DNA of 64,000 nt from assembly GCA_021737275.1 (NCBI GenBank), contig JAIPEE010000001.1, forward strand, positions 199,530-263,529. The letters are read 5' to 3'. Positions 49,179-59,355 of this stretch are shown piece by piece (the stretch's first letter is position 1; the number at the start of each line of letters is the position of its first letter). Position numbers and translations under genes: made by a program. Origin of the DNA: Desulfobacterales bacterium. Its GTDB lineage: Bacteria > Desulfobacterota > Desulfobacteria > Desulfobacterales > JAIPEE01. Below the pieces are notes generated by a model, which made no database searches, was not told the origin of the DNA, and saw only the letters and a program-made list of their open reading frames with translations.

Positions 49179-49376
49179 TCAACCGTTGGGCAACAGCAGC
49201 CTGATCTCTTTCATGTTGGTTTTATCACTGATCTGGCTTTTGCGTAAGGCCCGTTTACGCTTTGTCGATTTTGACGTCAAAATGTGGTTTCTGTGGGACT
49301 TTGCAAATTTGATTTTGCCGCTGCCGGTTTTTTTAAAACGTTTTGCAGCTGCCCTGTTGGTTTTAATCTTAGGCAT
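49179..49376 (-). CDS. rpmI: 50S ribosomal protein L35
   Basis: [46 protein letters not shown]. Confidence 0.96.
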   Translation of the reverse strand: MPKIKTNRAAAKRFKKTGSGKIKFAKSHRNHILTSKSTKRKRALRKSQISDKTNMKEIRLLLPNG

Positions 49377-49528
49377 TGATTATCTCCTTACAACTTAATG
49401 GCCGGTTAAAAACCCGGTAATTTAAAATATTTCAAACTATATAAAATGGCGCGGGGAAATAAAGCGACTCACGCCCACGCCACCTTTTTATTGTTATAAG
49501 CACCCCGGATTTAAGAGGTGTGCCCTGC

Positions 49529-50068
49529 TTACTTTGGTGCCAGCACCATTATCATGGTTCGGCCTTCAAATTTGGGATGCTGCTCAATAACAGCAATTTC
49601 TTCTGTTTCTTGTGCAACCCGGGCAAGCAGTTCCCGGGCCTTACCTGAAAGAGTAATTTCTCTGCCCCTGAAAACAGCCGTTACCTTTACCTTATCTTTT
49701 TTGCCAATAAATTTCTTAATATGGCCAATTTTCGTCTGCAGATCATGCTCACCGGTTTTGGGGCGAAGTTTGATCTCTTTTAACTGAAAGGTACTCTGTT
49801 TTTTCTTGGCTTCCTGCATTTTCTTGGTCTGATCATACTTAAACCGACCATAATCCATTATTTTACAAACAGGGGGATCCGCATTTGGCGAAATCTCAAC
49901 CAGATCAAGTCCAAAATCACCTGCTGTTGCAAGTGCCTTGTAAGTGGGAATGACACCAAGCTGATTTCCATCAGGGTCTATCACTCTTACTTCTCTTGCC
50001 CTGATATTCTTATTAATGTTGATCCTGTCGCCCCGACTCGGTCTGTTTCCTTTCTTATGGATAGCTAT
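49529..50068 (-). CDS. infC: Translation initiation factor IF-3, probable AUA start
   Basis: INKNIRAREVRVIDPDGNQLGVIPT...; AGGAGG at 50081-50076, 7 nt before an in-frame ATA at 50068-50066; no ATG/GTG/TTG at suitable spacing. ORF track start at 50143 lies upstream of this SD. Confidence 0.9.
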   Translation of the reverse strand: MAIHKKGNRPSRGDRININKNIRAREVRVIDPDGNQLGVIPTYKALATAGDFGLDLVEISPNADPPVCKIMDYGRFKYDQTKKMQEAKKKQSTFQLKEIKLRPKTGEHDLQTKIGHIKKFIGKKDKVKVTAVFRGREITLSGKARELLARVAQETEEIAVIEQHPKFEGRTMIMVLAPK

Positions 50069-50389
50069 GCTAATACCTCCTGTTTTGTATGATCCATTAT
50101 ATCCGCTGAAATATAAAAAAATCCCTTTAACCTCTCCGGACAATATCCGAATGGCGTAACAAATAATAGGGGTTGGATCGTGTTTCGGCGGAACTACTTT
50201 AAATTAAACACAATTTTCAAATAACGGTTTCTGTAGAAATAAATAATTACATACAGAAAACCTCCAACATTATACCCAAATCGCATAGTGGAATATAAAA
50301 CACAAGAGATAAAAGCAAGAAAAAAATGCATATTTGGTAAAATAAAGCTTTCACTTAATAGCAAATATTTGCAGGAATTTACAGTAATA

Positions 50390-50932
50390 TTATTGCCGAA
50401 GGGTATAATCAGCCAGATAGCTGCCATTCCAATAATTCATATCAGGGTTTTTAAAAAATTTCTTAAAAAGGCAGAGACTTTCATTACGCAATACCTTGTG
50501 CACTATTTCCGGTGCCCTTTCAGCATAAAACTCAGGTAGAGATGAAAGGTCACATCCTGTTCCACCTCCCATGGCATCCTCATATGCATAAACAATCCTG
50601 CCGATACCGGCCAGCATCACTGCGGCATAACACATGAGACATGGCTCCATGGTACAGTACAAAGAAATATCCTTACTCTCAATATCTCCGTCCAGTTCAG
50701 CAAGCCGGTGAAGTGCAACCATTTCAGCATGATCCACCTCATTGGCACTACCGCCCGTTGTTCCGGTCCGTGCCCCGGTAACAAGAACCTCGCCTTTATA
50801 TAATAATATACAGCCAACAGGAAATTCACCTGCTGCCAGCGCATTTTGCGCCTCAGCAAGAGCCAATTTCATAAATTTTTCATCGTCCATGATGTTATCC
50901 ATATATTTTAATATAATTTTTACAGCCTGCAA
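50390..50932 (-). CDS. tadA: tRNA/nucleoside deaminase family protein (TadA-like)
   Basis: DEKFMKLALAEAQNALAAGEFPVGCIL, HAEMVAL, CTMEPCLMCYAAVM. Confidence 0.88.
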   Translation of the reverse strand: MQAVKIILKYMDNIMDDEKFMKLALAEAQNALAAGEFPVGCILLYKGEVLVTGARTGTTGGSANEVDHAEMVALHRLAELDGDIESKDISLYCTMEPCLMCYAAVMLAGIGRIVYAYEDAMGGGTGCDLSSLPEFYAERAPEIVHKVLRNESLCLFKKFFKNPDMNYWNGSYLADYTLRQ

Positions 50933-51486
50933 ATCGTATCATCACACGGACAGGCACCATCCACCTCATATGTATATAGAATTCTTGATTCCAGCTCAAC
51001 CCTTTTGGCACTGACCTTTTTTAACTCATTTTTTCTTATCAGGTCAGCAAGTTCTTTCTTTGAGGGGATTGTTTCAAGTCCGTGGGAAACAACATTACAG
51101 GTGCTGCCGGAAAGAATATCCGCATCAATGCCGTTGGTTACAACGACCACAGGAATTTGGTATGGCTCAACCAGCCTGGACATCGCAAGTACCGACCGGT
51201 GGCGTGTGACAAGCGACCCCGGCCCATACTGAATAATCATCCCCTTAGTGCCCATCGGACCTACCAGAAAGTCGATATGCAACATCGCTTTTTTTTCTCC
51301 GGCCACTGCCATGATCCGGCTGCGGGGAACGATATCATGACGCTCATAGCCTTTCCCATTTATAAGCAGTCCGGCAATCTTCTGGCGGTATCGTTCATCA
51401 TGAGTATCATTTAATATCTCACCTGTAATTATATCCGTAAGCTTTCCAAGAATAAGATGATGTCCATCCATAATAAAATCCGGCAA
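50920..51486 (-). CDS. Type I restriction enzyme R-like N-terminal domain (HSDR_N_2) protein
   Basis: DERYRQKIAGLLINGKGYERHDIVPR ... HIDFLVGPMGTKGMIIQYGPGSLVTRHRSVLAMSRLV. Confidence 0.55.
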   Translation of the reverse strand: MPDFIMDGHHLILGKLTDIITGEILNDTHDERYRQKIAGLLINGKGYERHDIVPRSRIMAVAGEKKAMLHIDFLVGPMGTKGMIIQYGPGSLVTRHRSVLAMSRLVEPYQIPVVVVTNGIDADILSGSTCNVVSHGLETIPSKKELADLIRKNELKKVSAKRVELESRILYTYEVDGACPCDDTICRL

Positions 51487-51600
51487 ATTATTATTTTATA
51501 TGACAAATTTCCTTTACAAAAGAAAACGCCTTTGAAATAGATTGTCTTGAATCTGTTTATTTATATTATTTTTTTTGATAAATTAAAACCTTTTACTGTC

Positions 51601-52656
51601 ATGACAATAAGAGAAGATTTTGAAAATCGGGAAAAAAACTTTATCGCACCCTATGGATGCCTGAGCGCTGAATCCCGTGGGCGCACCAAAAAGGAAGCGC
51701 CATGTCCGGTTCGAACTGAATTTCAGCGGGACCGGGACAGGATTGTATATTCCAATGCCTTCAGGCGGCTAAAACACAAAACCCAGGTTTTCCTCTCTCC
51801 GCTCGGGGACCATTACAGAACACGCCTGACCCACACATTGGAAGTATCGGAAATTGCCCGCTCCATTGCACGTGCACTTCGCCTGAATGAAGATCTTGTT
51901 GAAGCCATTGCCCTGGCACATGATATAGGCCATACTCCTTTTGGACATGGTGGTGAAACCGTCTTAAAGGAAATTTATTCCAATAAATTTTCTCATCATG
52001 CCCAGGGTCTCCGGGTTGTTGAATTTCTGGAAAGAAAGGGCATGGGCCTCAACCTGACAATGGAAGTTCGTGATGGAATTATTAAACATTCCAAAGGTTA
52101 CGGCAATATTATACCTGAAAACCCTAAAGAACAAGCCATTACCATTGAGGGGCGGGTTGTCAGAGTTGCAGACATTATGGCCTATCTGAACCATGATCTG
52201 GATGATGCCATCCGAAGTCGTGTCATTACCAGATCAGAGGTTCCGGAATCTTGTACAAGCGTTCTTGGCAGCAACCATTCCGATCGGGCTACGACAATGA
52301 TCAAGGATATCATATATTCAAGTGAACCCGATAATAATGATTTCAAACTTAAAATGAGTGATGAAATATTCAATGCCATGACCGACCTCAGACAGTTCCT
52401 TTATGATAAGGTATATCGGTCCCGGCAGGTTCACAAAGAATTTATTAAAGCTAAAAAAGTGCTTTCGGAACTGTTTGAGTATTTTCTGAACAATCAGGAT
52501 GTCTTTAAGGAAAAACTGGTTGTCATGGAAATGTCTGAATGTTACCGGAAAAGACACTCCAATGAACGTATGGTGTGTGACTTTATTGCCAGCATGACGG
52601 ACCGGTTTGCGCTAAACCTCTATTCCGAAATTTTCATGCCAACCCCATTAGTATAA
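51601..52656 (+). CDS. Deoxyguanosinetriphosphate triphosphohydrolase-like HD protein
   Basis: PVRTEFQRDRDRIVYSNAFRRLKHKTQVF, RTRLTHTLEVSEIAR, LAHDIGHTPFGHGGE. Confidence 0.92.
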   Translation: MTIREDFENREKNFIAPYGCLSAESRGRTKKEAPCPVRTEFQRDRDRIVYSNAFRRLKHKTQVFLSPLGDHYRTRLTHTLEVSEIARSIARALRLNEDLVEAIALAHDIGHTPFGHGGETVLKEIYSNKFSHHAQGLRVVEFLERKGMGLNLTMEVRDGIIKHSKGYGNIIPENPKEQAITIEGRVVRVADIMAYLNHDLDDAIRSRVITRSEVPESCTSVLGSNHSDRATTMIKDIIYSSEPDNNDFKLKMSDEIFNAMTDLRQFLYDKVYRSRQVHKEFIKAKKVLSELFEYFLNNQDVFKEKLVVMEMSECYRKRHSNERMVCDFIASMTDRFALNLYSEIFMPTPLV

Positions 52657-52661
52657 ATAAC

Positions 52662-53267
52662 ATGTTACCTTCATTAAAAAATATTATTGCGCAGGTTTCA
52701 AGCTGTGATTCTTTTACAGAAAAACTGTCCGACGTATACGGTCAGATGGATAAAAAGTATAATGAATGTGCTGATCATTATGGTTTTAACTGTACCGGAT
52801 GTGAAGATAACTGCTGCATGACCCTTTTTTACCATCACACCTATATAGAATACCTTTACATATATAAGGGTTTTATGGGACTTGATCCTGAAACCAGGTA
52901 CACCGTAAAAAAAACGGCAACCGGCGTATCAAAAAAAATCAAGGCGGCCGATAATGCAGGAATACCGCCACGGGTAATGTGCCCTTTGAATTTTGAGGGG
53001 CGCTGCAAAATTTATCATTATCGACCAATGGTATGCCGGCTGCATGGCCTGCCTCATGAGCTTAGCCGCATGGAAGGAAACATACTCAAAAGCCCCGGAT
53101 GTAAACTTTTCACGGATGAGCATGGCAAAAAAGCCTATTTCCCTTTTGATCGAACACCTTTTTACATTGAGATGGCCAGGCTGGAACAATCCCTGCAACA
53201 AAAACTGAAACTCAAGGGACGTATCAAAATGACCATTTCCGAAATGATTGAAACTTTTGAATTATGA
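52662..53267 (+). CDS. YkgJ-like cysteine cluster protein
   Basis: FNCTGCEDNCCM ... MCPLNFEGRCKIYHYRPMVCRLHG. Confidence 0.75.
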   Translation: MLPSLKNIIAQVSSCDSFTEKLSDVYGQMDKKYNECADHYGFNCTGCEDNCCMTLFYHHTYIEYLYIYKGFMGLDPETRYTVKKTATGVSKKIKAADNAGIPPRVMCPLNFEGRCKIYHYRPMVCRLHGLPHELSRMEGNILKSPGCKLFTDEHGKKAYFPFDRTPFYIEMARLEQSLQQKLKLKGRIKMTISEMIETFEL

Positions 53268-54049
53268 AACAGATAGATCTTAACGATATTAACAAACTCT
53301 TGGGAATCCGGCTGGAGAAAAATGATATATTCAAATTCCGCTGTCATCCCGGGGTTTCCTGCTTTAATTTATGTTGCCGGAACCTCAACCTTTTCCTTTA
53401 TCCTTATGATGTCATACGTCTTAAAAATAATCTGGGCATCTCTTCAGACCGGTTTCTGGATGATTATGTGGATGTGGTGCTGAGACCGGGCAGCCACTTC
53501 CCCGAAGTGCTGTTGAAAATGTCCGGTACGGAAGAAAAAACATGCCCTTTTTTAACACCCGGGGGCTGTACTGTTTATCCGGACAGACCGGATACCTGCC
53601 GGACTTTTCCAATTGAGCAGGGTGCCGTTTATGATGCAAAAACAGATAACGTCAATCGCGTTCAATTCTTCAGACCACCGGATTTTTGTCGGGGCCAGGA
53701 TGAAGAGACTGAATGGACACCTCAAACATGGGCAAACGATCAGAATGCAGAAACGTATAATAAAATGACACTTCGCTGGTATGAAATCAGGCGCCTTTTT
53801 GAAGATAACCCCTGGGGTCACGAGGGACCGGATGGCCGAAAAGCCAAAATGGCGTTTATGGCTACCTATAATATTGACGGACTGAAGGATTTTATTTTCA
53901 ATAGTACATTCCTAAAACGCTTCAAGCTCAAATCCTCAACACAGAAAAGAATCAAAAAAGATGACAAGGCGCTGCTTCTTTTCGGTTTTGAGTGGATAAA
54001 ATTTTATATATGGGGAATACAAAGCAAGGAGATTATTGTAAAAAAATAG
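53264..54049 (+). CDS. YkgJ-family cysteine cluster protein
   Basis: FRCHPGVSCFNLCCRNLNLFLYPYDVIRLKNNLGI ... CPFLTPGGCTVYPDRPDTCRTFPI. Confidence 0.88.
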   Translation: MKQIDLNDINKLLGIRLEKNDIFKFRCHPGVSCFNLCCRNLNLFLYPYDVIRLKNNLGISSDRFLDDYVDVVLRPGSHFPEVLLKMSGTEEKTCPFLTPGGCTVYPDRPDTCRTFPIEQGAVYDAKTDNVNRVQFFRPPDFCRGQDEETEWTPQTWANDQNAETYNKMTLRWYEIRRLFEDNPWGHEGPDGRKAKMAFMATYNIDGLKDFIFNSTFLKRFKLKSSTQKRIKKDDKALLLFGFEWIKFYIWGIQSKEIIVKK

Positions 54050-54079
54050 ACTCTTAAGATTTAAAAACCTATAACTATG

Positions 54080-54295
54080 CTATGTTTCCGGCCCGGTTAC
54101 CGGAATGACTTCTTTTTGAGGCTTATCCGGCACTTCATGATAACCGATATTCAGTATCCGATGATCTTTTTTATGACTGTCATACATCACTGAAAGATCA
54201 GGATGAAAAACCTTATCTAACCGTATACTGATTTTTTCGCAATCGGGGACAATTTTAACACCGCCGTTAAAAAAGCCCTGAACCGCTGAGTTCAT
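54080..54295 (-). CDS. Small hypothetical protein
   Basis: 71 aa ORF ending just downstream of the glycosyltransferase gene, same strand. Confidence 0.4.
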   Translation of the reverse strand: MNSAVQGFFNGGVKIVPDCEKISIRLDKVFHPDLSVMYDSHKKDHRILNIGYHEVPDKPQKEVIPVTGPET

Positions 54296-54303
54296 CCAGT
54301 ACG

Positions 54304-55404
54304 TTACTTACAAACTAAATCGTCTAACTCTTTATCATATTTTTTAACAATTCTCTTCCATGCAAATCGCCCCATCTCCTGAGACAAACTATCCCTTTCG
54401 GAAGCGAATTCATTGTAATTCAGAATTGCATATTTAAGTTTTCTAAACAACTCTTGTCGATCGCTATACAGTAGCGCTTCATGGTAGGTCTCCGGCAAAA
54501 TCTCAGGATATGATAATCTGTCGGGAAGCAGGGGAACACAGCCAAATCGGATGGCCTCCACAATAGAGATGCCAAAATTTTCCTGGTTCGCAGTACTGAC
54601 TACAATATGGCCCCTCTTGAGGATATTGCAATATTCCTCTTGTGATGCGGCATAGCCATATTGCACAATTCTCTCTTTGTGCTTCTCCTTTGCATCGGCA
54701 AATATATCAGGAATCCTGTCAAAATTTTCGCCTAAAAGTGCAAGATGAAAATCAATTCCCTGCCCGGCAATTTTATCTATCGCAAAGAAAAAGGCCCCGG
54801 CATTCTTATCGAATCCCCACCGATGATTCCAGATAACCAGCGGCAAGTCTGCATCAAGTGTTTCCAATGGTTCTCGTTTGGCAGGAAAGTCACATCCAGG
54901 ATGGAGCACATCGGCCTTGGTGATTATCTCATCTATCACCCACTCAGGTTTAAAATCCGGTGCCCGGTTAATAAATGACTTTAATACGGCCGTAAATGAA
55001 TCAAGATGTGTCTTTGAGTTAAAAAGAACCCTGTCCGCACTTAAGGCAGACGTTATATCTATGCAACCGAACTGGTAGTCCTGCTTTTTATAAACATCAT
55101 CCGGATACGTCAGCTGGTTTTCATGAAAATATAATAACGCCGGCGGAAAACACGGGCCACTGATTGCTCTGAAATCAGAAAGGCTCATCAGATCCGTTAC
55201 AATCAATCCATCATATTTTTCAAGGGGCGGTATTTTTTTTTTAAAGTAAAGAGCGGCCCCCTCCATGCGCCATTTCCAGAATTCGCCGGGCATGGTAAAA
55301 AGATCAATATCATGTTTTGAATGGGCGACCAGCCCTTGTGCAAAACTTTTATGAGAACCGCCAAAAAAGGGTTCAAGAAATAAAAACTTCAACTGCTTCT
55401 CCAA
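54304..55404 (-). CDS. DUF3524 glycosyltransferase, tRNA-queuosine alpha-mannosyltransferase-like
   Basis: FLFLEPFFGGSHKSFAQGLVAHSKHDIDLFTMPGEFWKWRMEGAALYF; GT-B C-terminus with NFGISIVEAIRFGCVPLLPDRLSYPEI. Confidence 0.85.
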   Translation of the reverse strand: MEKQLKFLFLEPFFGGSHKSFAQGLVAHSKHDIDLFTMPGEFWKWRMEGAALYFKKKIPPLEKYDGLIVTDLMSLSDFRAISGPCFPPALLYFHENQLTYPDDVYKKQDYQFGCIDITSALSADRVLFNSKTHLDSFTAVLKSFINRAPDFKPEWVIDEIITKADVLHPGCDFPAKREPLETLDADLPLVIWNHRWGFDKNAGAFFFAIDKIAGQGIDFHLALLGENFDRIPDIFADAKEKHKERIVQYGYAASQEEYCNILKRGHIVVSTANQENFGISIVEAIRFGCVPLLPDRLSYPEILPETYHEALLYSDRQELFRKLKYAILNYNEFASERDSLSQEMGRFAWKRIVKKYDKELDDLVCK

Positions 55405-55408
55405 TTAA

Positions 55409-56863
55409 TCATAATTCAGATGACATTCCTTTTTCAGACCTGTCACGCCCTTTTTGCTTGGCCGCATACATGGCTTTATCTGCCCTGATAACGATGTTCT
55501 CCTCATTTTCAGCTTCATCGTACTGAACAACACCCAGACTGATAGTAACCGGAATCTCTTTCCCATCATGGTTAATCGATCTTGCATTGACGGCTTTACG
55601 TATTTTTTCCGACATAAAAAAAGCATCATCAATATTACAATCCTTCAGCAACACAAGAAACTCTTCCCCACCCCAGCGGCAAAGCGCATCAGAATCACGA
55701 ATACTGCCACGAATTATATCAGCAATGCTTCGCAGTACTTTATCACCGACATGATGGCCAAAGGTATCGTTGACATCCTTGAAGAGATCTATATCCAGAA
55801 GAATAATAGAAAATGCCGTATCACGTCGCTGCATATCCTTAAATGCCTCTCTCAGGATAATTTCAAATGTCTGGCGATTGTAGATGCCGGTCAGCTTGTC
55901 GATGGTTGCCATCTTTTCCAAACGGCGCTGAAATGCAGAGATCGTAAAGTTTGTAAGAAAAAGAACAATTGCTGTAACCACAAAACAAATGGCCAGATTC
56001 AAAAACAGTGCTTTATTGATATTTTTTACAGCCTCTGCTTCTGTCTGTTCCACCAGCAAAATCCATTGAAATTCAGGAATGTAGCGCGTATTTAAATGGA
56101 CCATCTTGCCATTTTTTTCATATGTATATGAGTTGTTGTCGCCGGCAAGTATACTGACGGCAATCTCCGATAGCGCCGCCATCTTTTTAATGTTTGAAAA
56201 CTCATTATAAAAAGTTGCGCCATACAGGGTAATATCTCCCTGCTTGTCTACAAAGTAAATGTTACGGTTATATCTCTTCTGGTAATTTTCAATCAGCCGT
56301 TTTACGGCATATACAGTAAGTCCTACGCCTGTTGCGCCGATATAATTACCATCATAATCAAATACTTTGTAATTAATAAAAATAGTCATTGTGTCTTTAT
56401 TGGCCATATCCGCATCAACATTGATTTCATAATCCGGTTCCATTGCACGGACCCGAAAATACCATTCGTCTCTTGATTCATCGGGATTGACGCTTTTCAG
56501 TATGCCATCAGCATGATAATAAACTCGTGATTTTTCAGATACGAAAAAGCTGGTAATCGTATTATATTTTGTTTTTATGGATTTCAGATATTTTCTTATA
56601 TGGGCCTCATCGTGTTCCCCCTGAATCACCCAGTCTCTCAAAAAGGTATCATTGGCCATCAGGGAGGAGATAAAAATCGGGCGCAGAATATCCCGCTGTA
56701 TCTCGGAATAAATGTTATCACTGGTAAGCGGCAGGCCATTTGTATCAATCTGTGACCGCACGGATGATATTGAAACATAGTAACTGGCCAGACTGGTTAC
56801 CAGGAATCCGGCAATTAGCAGTAAGCTGATCACCCACATTAACTTTTTTTTTCTGTTTTCCAT
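55409..56863 (-). CDS. dCache-type sensor diguanylate cyclase
   Basis: TM-extracytoplasmic-TM-GGDEF; RDSDALCRWGGEEFLVLL. Confidence 0.93.
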   Translation of the reverse strand: MENRKKKLMWVISLLLIAGFLVTSLASYYVSISSVRSQIDTNGLPLTSDNIYSEIQRDILRPIFISSLMANDTFLRDWVIQGEHDEAHIRKYLKSIKTKYNTITSFFVSEKSRVYYHADGILKSVNPDESRDEWYFRVRAMEPDYEINVDADMANKDTMTIFINYKVFDYDGNYIGATGVGLTVYAVKRLIENYQKRYNRNIYFVDKQGDITLYGATFYNEFSNIKKMAALSEIAVSILAGDNNSYTYEKNGKMVHLNTRYIPEFQWILLVEQTEAEAVKNINKALFLNLAICFVVTAIVLFLTNFTISAFQRRLEKMATIDKLTGIYNRQTFEIILREAFKDMQRRDTAFSIILLDIDLFKDVNDTFGHHVGDKVLRSIADIIRGSIRDSDALCRWGGEEFLVLLKDCNIDDAFFMSEKIRKAVNARSINHDGKEIPVTISLGVVQYDEAENEENIVIRADKAMYAAKQKGRDRSEKGMSSEL

Positions 56864-56908
56864 TTGAGGGTCCCTTTATAAAAACCTTTTCAATAATGTT
56901 CTGTTGAG

Positions 56909-57931
56909 TTACTTGCCGTTTCTCAACATTTCACGGTACCCCGCCCTGGAATAAACATCGGCATTTAATTTCGCTTTTTTACCAGCCATTAAGTGATGAT
57001 AACCGGCTGCAGCAATCATGGCGGCATTGTCACCGCAAAGACTGATTGGCGGGATATGAAGTTTAAGTCCTTTTTTTAAAGAGTGCCTTGTCACTTGATC
57101 TCTTAATCTGCTATTGGCTGCCACACCACCCACCACAGCGATATTTTTACAACCGGTTTTCAATGCTGCATTAATCACCTTAAAGGAAAGCACATCCACC
57201 ACTGCAGCCTGAAAAGATGCCACGATATCCGGAATCTGATCCTTGTATTCTTCTTCGTGGGTTTGAATATAGCGATTCACAGCCGTTTTGATACCGCTGA
57301 AACTGAAATCAAATTTATCTTTATCAAGGTAAGGTCTCGGAAATTTTATTTTTTCAGGATCTCCATCCATTGAAAGTTTTTCAATAATGATGCCGCCGGG
57401 ATATCTGAGGCCCAGCATTTTAGCCACCTTGTCAAAGGCTTCGCCTGCAGCATCATCACGTGTTTGCCCCATCAGTTCAATGGATGTATGAGAAAGCACT
57501 TTATAAATACCGGTATGTCCGCCTGAAACCAGCAGGGCAATAAATGGAAATACCGGCGGGTCCGGCTCAAGGAAAACCGAATTGATATGGCCTTCAAGAT
57601 GGTTCACGCCAACCCATGGTATGTCAAGCGCATAGGCATATGCTTTGGCAAAGGAAAACCCGACAAGAAGGGCGCCGGCCAACCCCGGTCCCTGAGTTAC
57701 AGCAACCGCATCAATCTGCTCTTTTGAAATACCGGCAGTGCTTAATGCTTCATCAAGAACCGGCACAATGGCCTCAATATGTTTCCTTGATGCCAGCTCC
57801 GGGACAACACCGCCATATACATGATGAACATCCACCTGGGATGCAATAGCCGAGGATAATATTTTATCTCCATCTTCTACCAATGCAGCAGCGGTTTCGT
57901 CACATGATGATTCTATGCCCAGTACGATCAT
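56909..57931 (-). CDS. tsaD: tRNA threonylcarbamoyltransferase TsaD
   Basis: VLGIESSCDETAAALVEDG, GLAGALLVGFSFAKAYA, LLVSGGHTGIY. Confidence 0.97.
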   Translation of the reverse strand: MIVLGIESSCDETAAALVEDGDKILSSAIASQVDVHHVYGGVVPELASRKHIEAIVPVLDEALSTAGISKEQIDAVAVTQGPGLAGALLVGFSFAKAYAYALDIPWVGVNHLEGHINSVFLEPDPPVFPFIALLVSGGHTGIYKVLSHTSIELMGQTRDDAAGEAFDKVAKMLGLRYPGGIIIEKLSMDGDPEKIKFPRPYLDKDKFDFSFSGIKTAVNRYIQTHEEEYKDQIPDIVASFQAAVVDVLSFKVINAALKTGCKNIAVVGGVAANSRLRDQVTRHSLKKGLKLHIPPISLCGDNAAMIAAAGYHHLMAGKKAKLNADVYSRAGYREMLRNGK

Positions 57932-57954
57932 AATATTAATTGCTTTTTACATGA

Positions 57955-57992
57955 ATAAGCCGGGAAGGCTATCTGGACCATACCCGGCTTAT
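57955..57992. repeat. Strong hairpin ATAAGCCGGG/CCCGGCTTAT
   Basis: 10-bp perfect inverted repeat between purM and tsaD; no U-run in either direction. Confidence 0.65.
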
Positions 57993-58147
57993 ATGTTTAA
58001 TAAACTTCAATTTTATTTTGTTTTATTTTTTTCGGACACCTGCCCGGTACTTATATTTTTTATACCTCACCCGGTACAGACAGGATTTCTCTCCTGTCCC
58101 CTGGCAATCCATTTAAGAATTTTTTTCAATATTTTTAGCATTATATA

Positions 58148-59197
58148 TTAGTCTATCAGCTTAATAGCGTCCTCATCCTTTTTCCGCTTAACGACTTCAC
58201 CAATAATAAAAGCCTTTTCATCCGTTCCTTCAAGACGTTCCATTACATCCTGAGTATCTTTTTCAGCAACAACGACGACCATACCAACACCATTATTAAA
58301 TGTACGCATCATCTCAATTTCAGAAACTTTTCCCGCTTTTTTGAGAAACGAAAAAATCGGTGGGATATCCCAGCTCTTCTTTTTAATCACAATTCCACAT
58401 GTTTTCGGAATGATACGGGTAATATTTTCCATAATACCGCCGCCCGTAATATGGCTTATGCCATAAAGCTGGAAGTTCTTTAAAAGACGAAGAATCGTTT
58501 CCGTATAAATCCGGGTCGGTTCGAGCAACTCTTCACCCAGGGTTTTTCCCAGATCTTTCACCTCAGAATCAACAGTCAGCTTCATCTTGTCAAAACAGAT
58601 CTTTCTGACAAGAGAATAACCATTACTGTGAAGTCCGTTTGAAGCGATACCGATGAGCTGATTTCCAACATGTATTTCAGAACCGTCAACGATCTTCTTG
58701 TCATCAACAACGCCGACAGTAAAACCGGCCAGGTCATATTCACCGTTACCATACATACCCGGCATTTCAGCAGTTTCTCCACCAATCAGAGCACATTTAG
58801 CCTGCCTGCATCCCTCGCCGATGCCCTCGATAACAGCAGCCGCAATCCTGTTATCCAGTTTTCCCATTGAAAGATAATCAAGAAAAAACAATGGCTTGGC
58901 ACCCTGAACAACAATATCGTTAACACACATGGCAACCAGATCAATGCCGACCGTATCATGCTTATCCATCATAAAGGCAATTTTCAGTTTTGTACCGACA
59001 CCATCAGTTGAACTGACCAGAATCGGTCTTTCAAGGTTATCCGTGTTTAGTGAAAAAAGACCGCCAAAGCCGCCGATATCACCCATTACACCACTCTGGC
59101 GTGTACTCTTTGCAATCTTCTTAATTGATTCTACAAGTGCGTTGGCTTTATCTATATCAACACCGGCGTCAGCATAAGTAAGGGATTCATCAGCCAT
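58148..59197 (-). CDS. purM: Phosphoribosylformylglycinamidine cyclo-ligase
   Basis: ESLTYADAGVDIDKANALVESIKK; start taken at internal MADESLTYADAG rather than track start 59239. Confidence 0.96.
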   Translation of the reverse strand: MADESLTYADAGVDIDKANALVESIKKIAKSTRQSGVMGDIGGFGGLFSLNTDNLERPILVSSTDGVGTKLKIAFMMDKHDTVGIDLVAMCVNDIVVQGAKPLFFLDYLSMGKLDNRIAAAVIEGIGEGCRQAKCALIGGETAEMPGMYGNGEYDLAGFTVGVVDDKKIVDGSEIHVGNQLIGIASNGLHSNGYSLVRKICFDKMKLTVDSEVKDLGKTLGEELLEPTRIYTETILRLLKNFQLYGISHITGGGIMENITRIIPKTCGIVIKKKSWDIPPIFSFLKKAGKVSEIEMMRTFNNGVGMVVVVAEKDTQDVMERLEGTDEKAFIIGEVVKRKKDEDAIKLID

Positions 59198-59355
59198 ATT
59201 TATCTCCTCTTGAAGGTCTCGAAAATTTTCAAATAGCATTAAAAAATAGACAAATTCAGGCTAAAAGTCAAAACAATTTTTTTGACATAAACCACCTCTT
59301 AATGTAAGTAACCGTGATTATCCATTTTATTACCGTTTGAACTGGAGGACATATT

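Noticed and set aside
50069-50143. N-terminal extension of IF3 in the ORF track (MSGEVKGIFLYFSGYNGSYKTGGIS).
   Set aside because: Encodes the infC Shine-Dalgarno and does not resemble IF3 N-termini.
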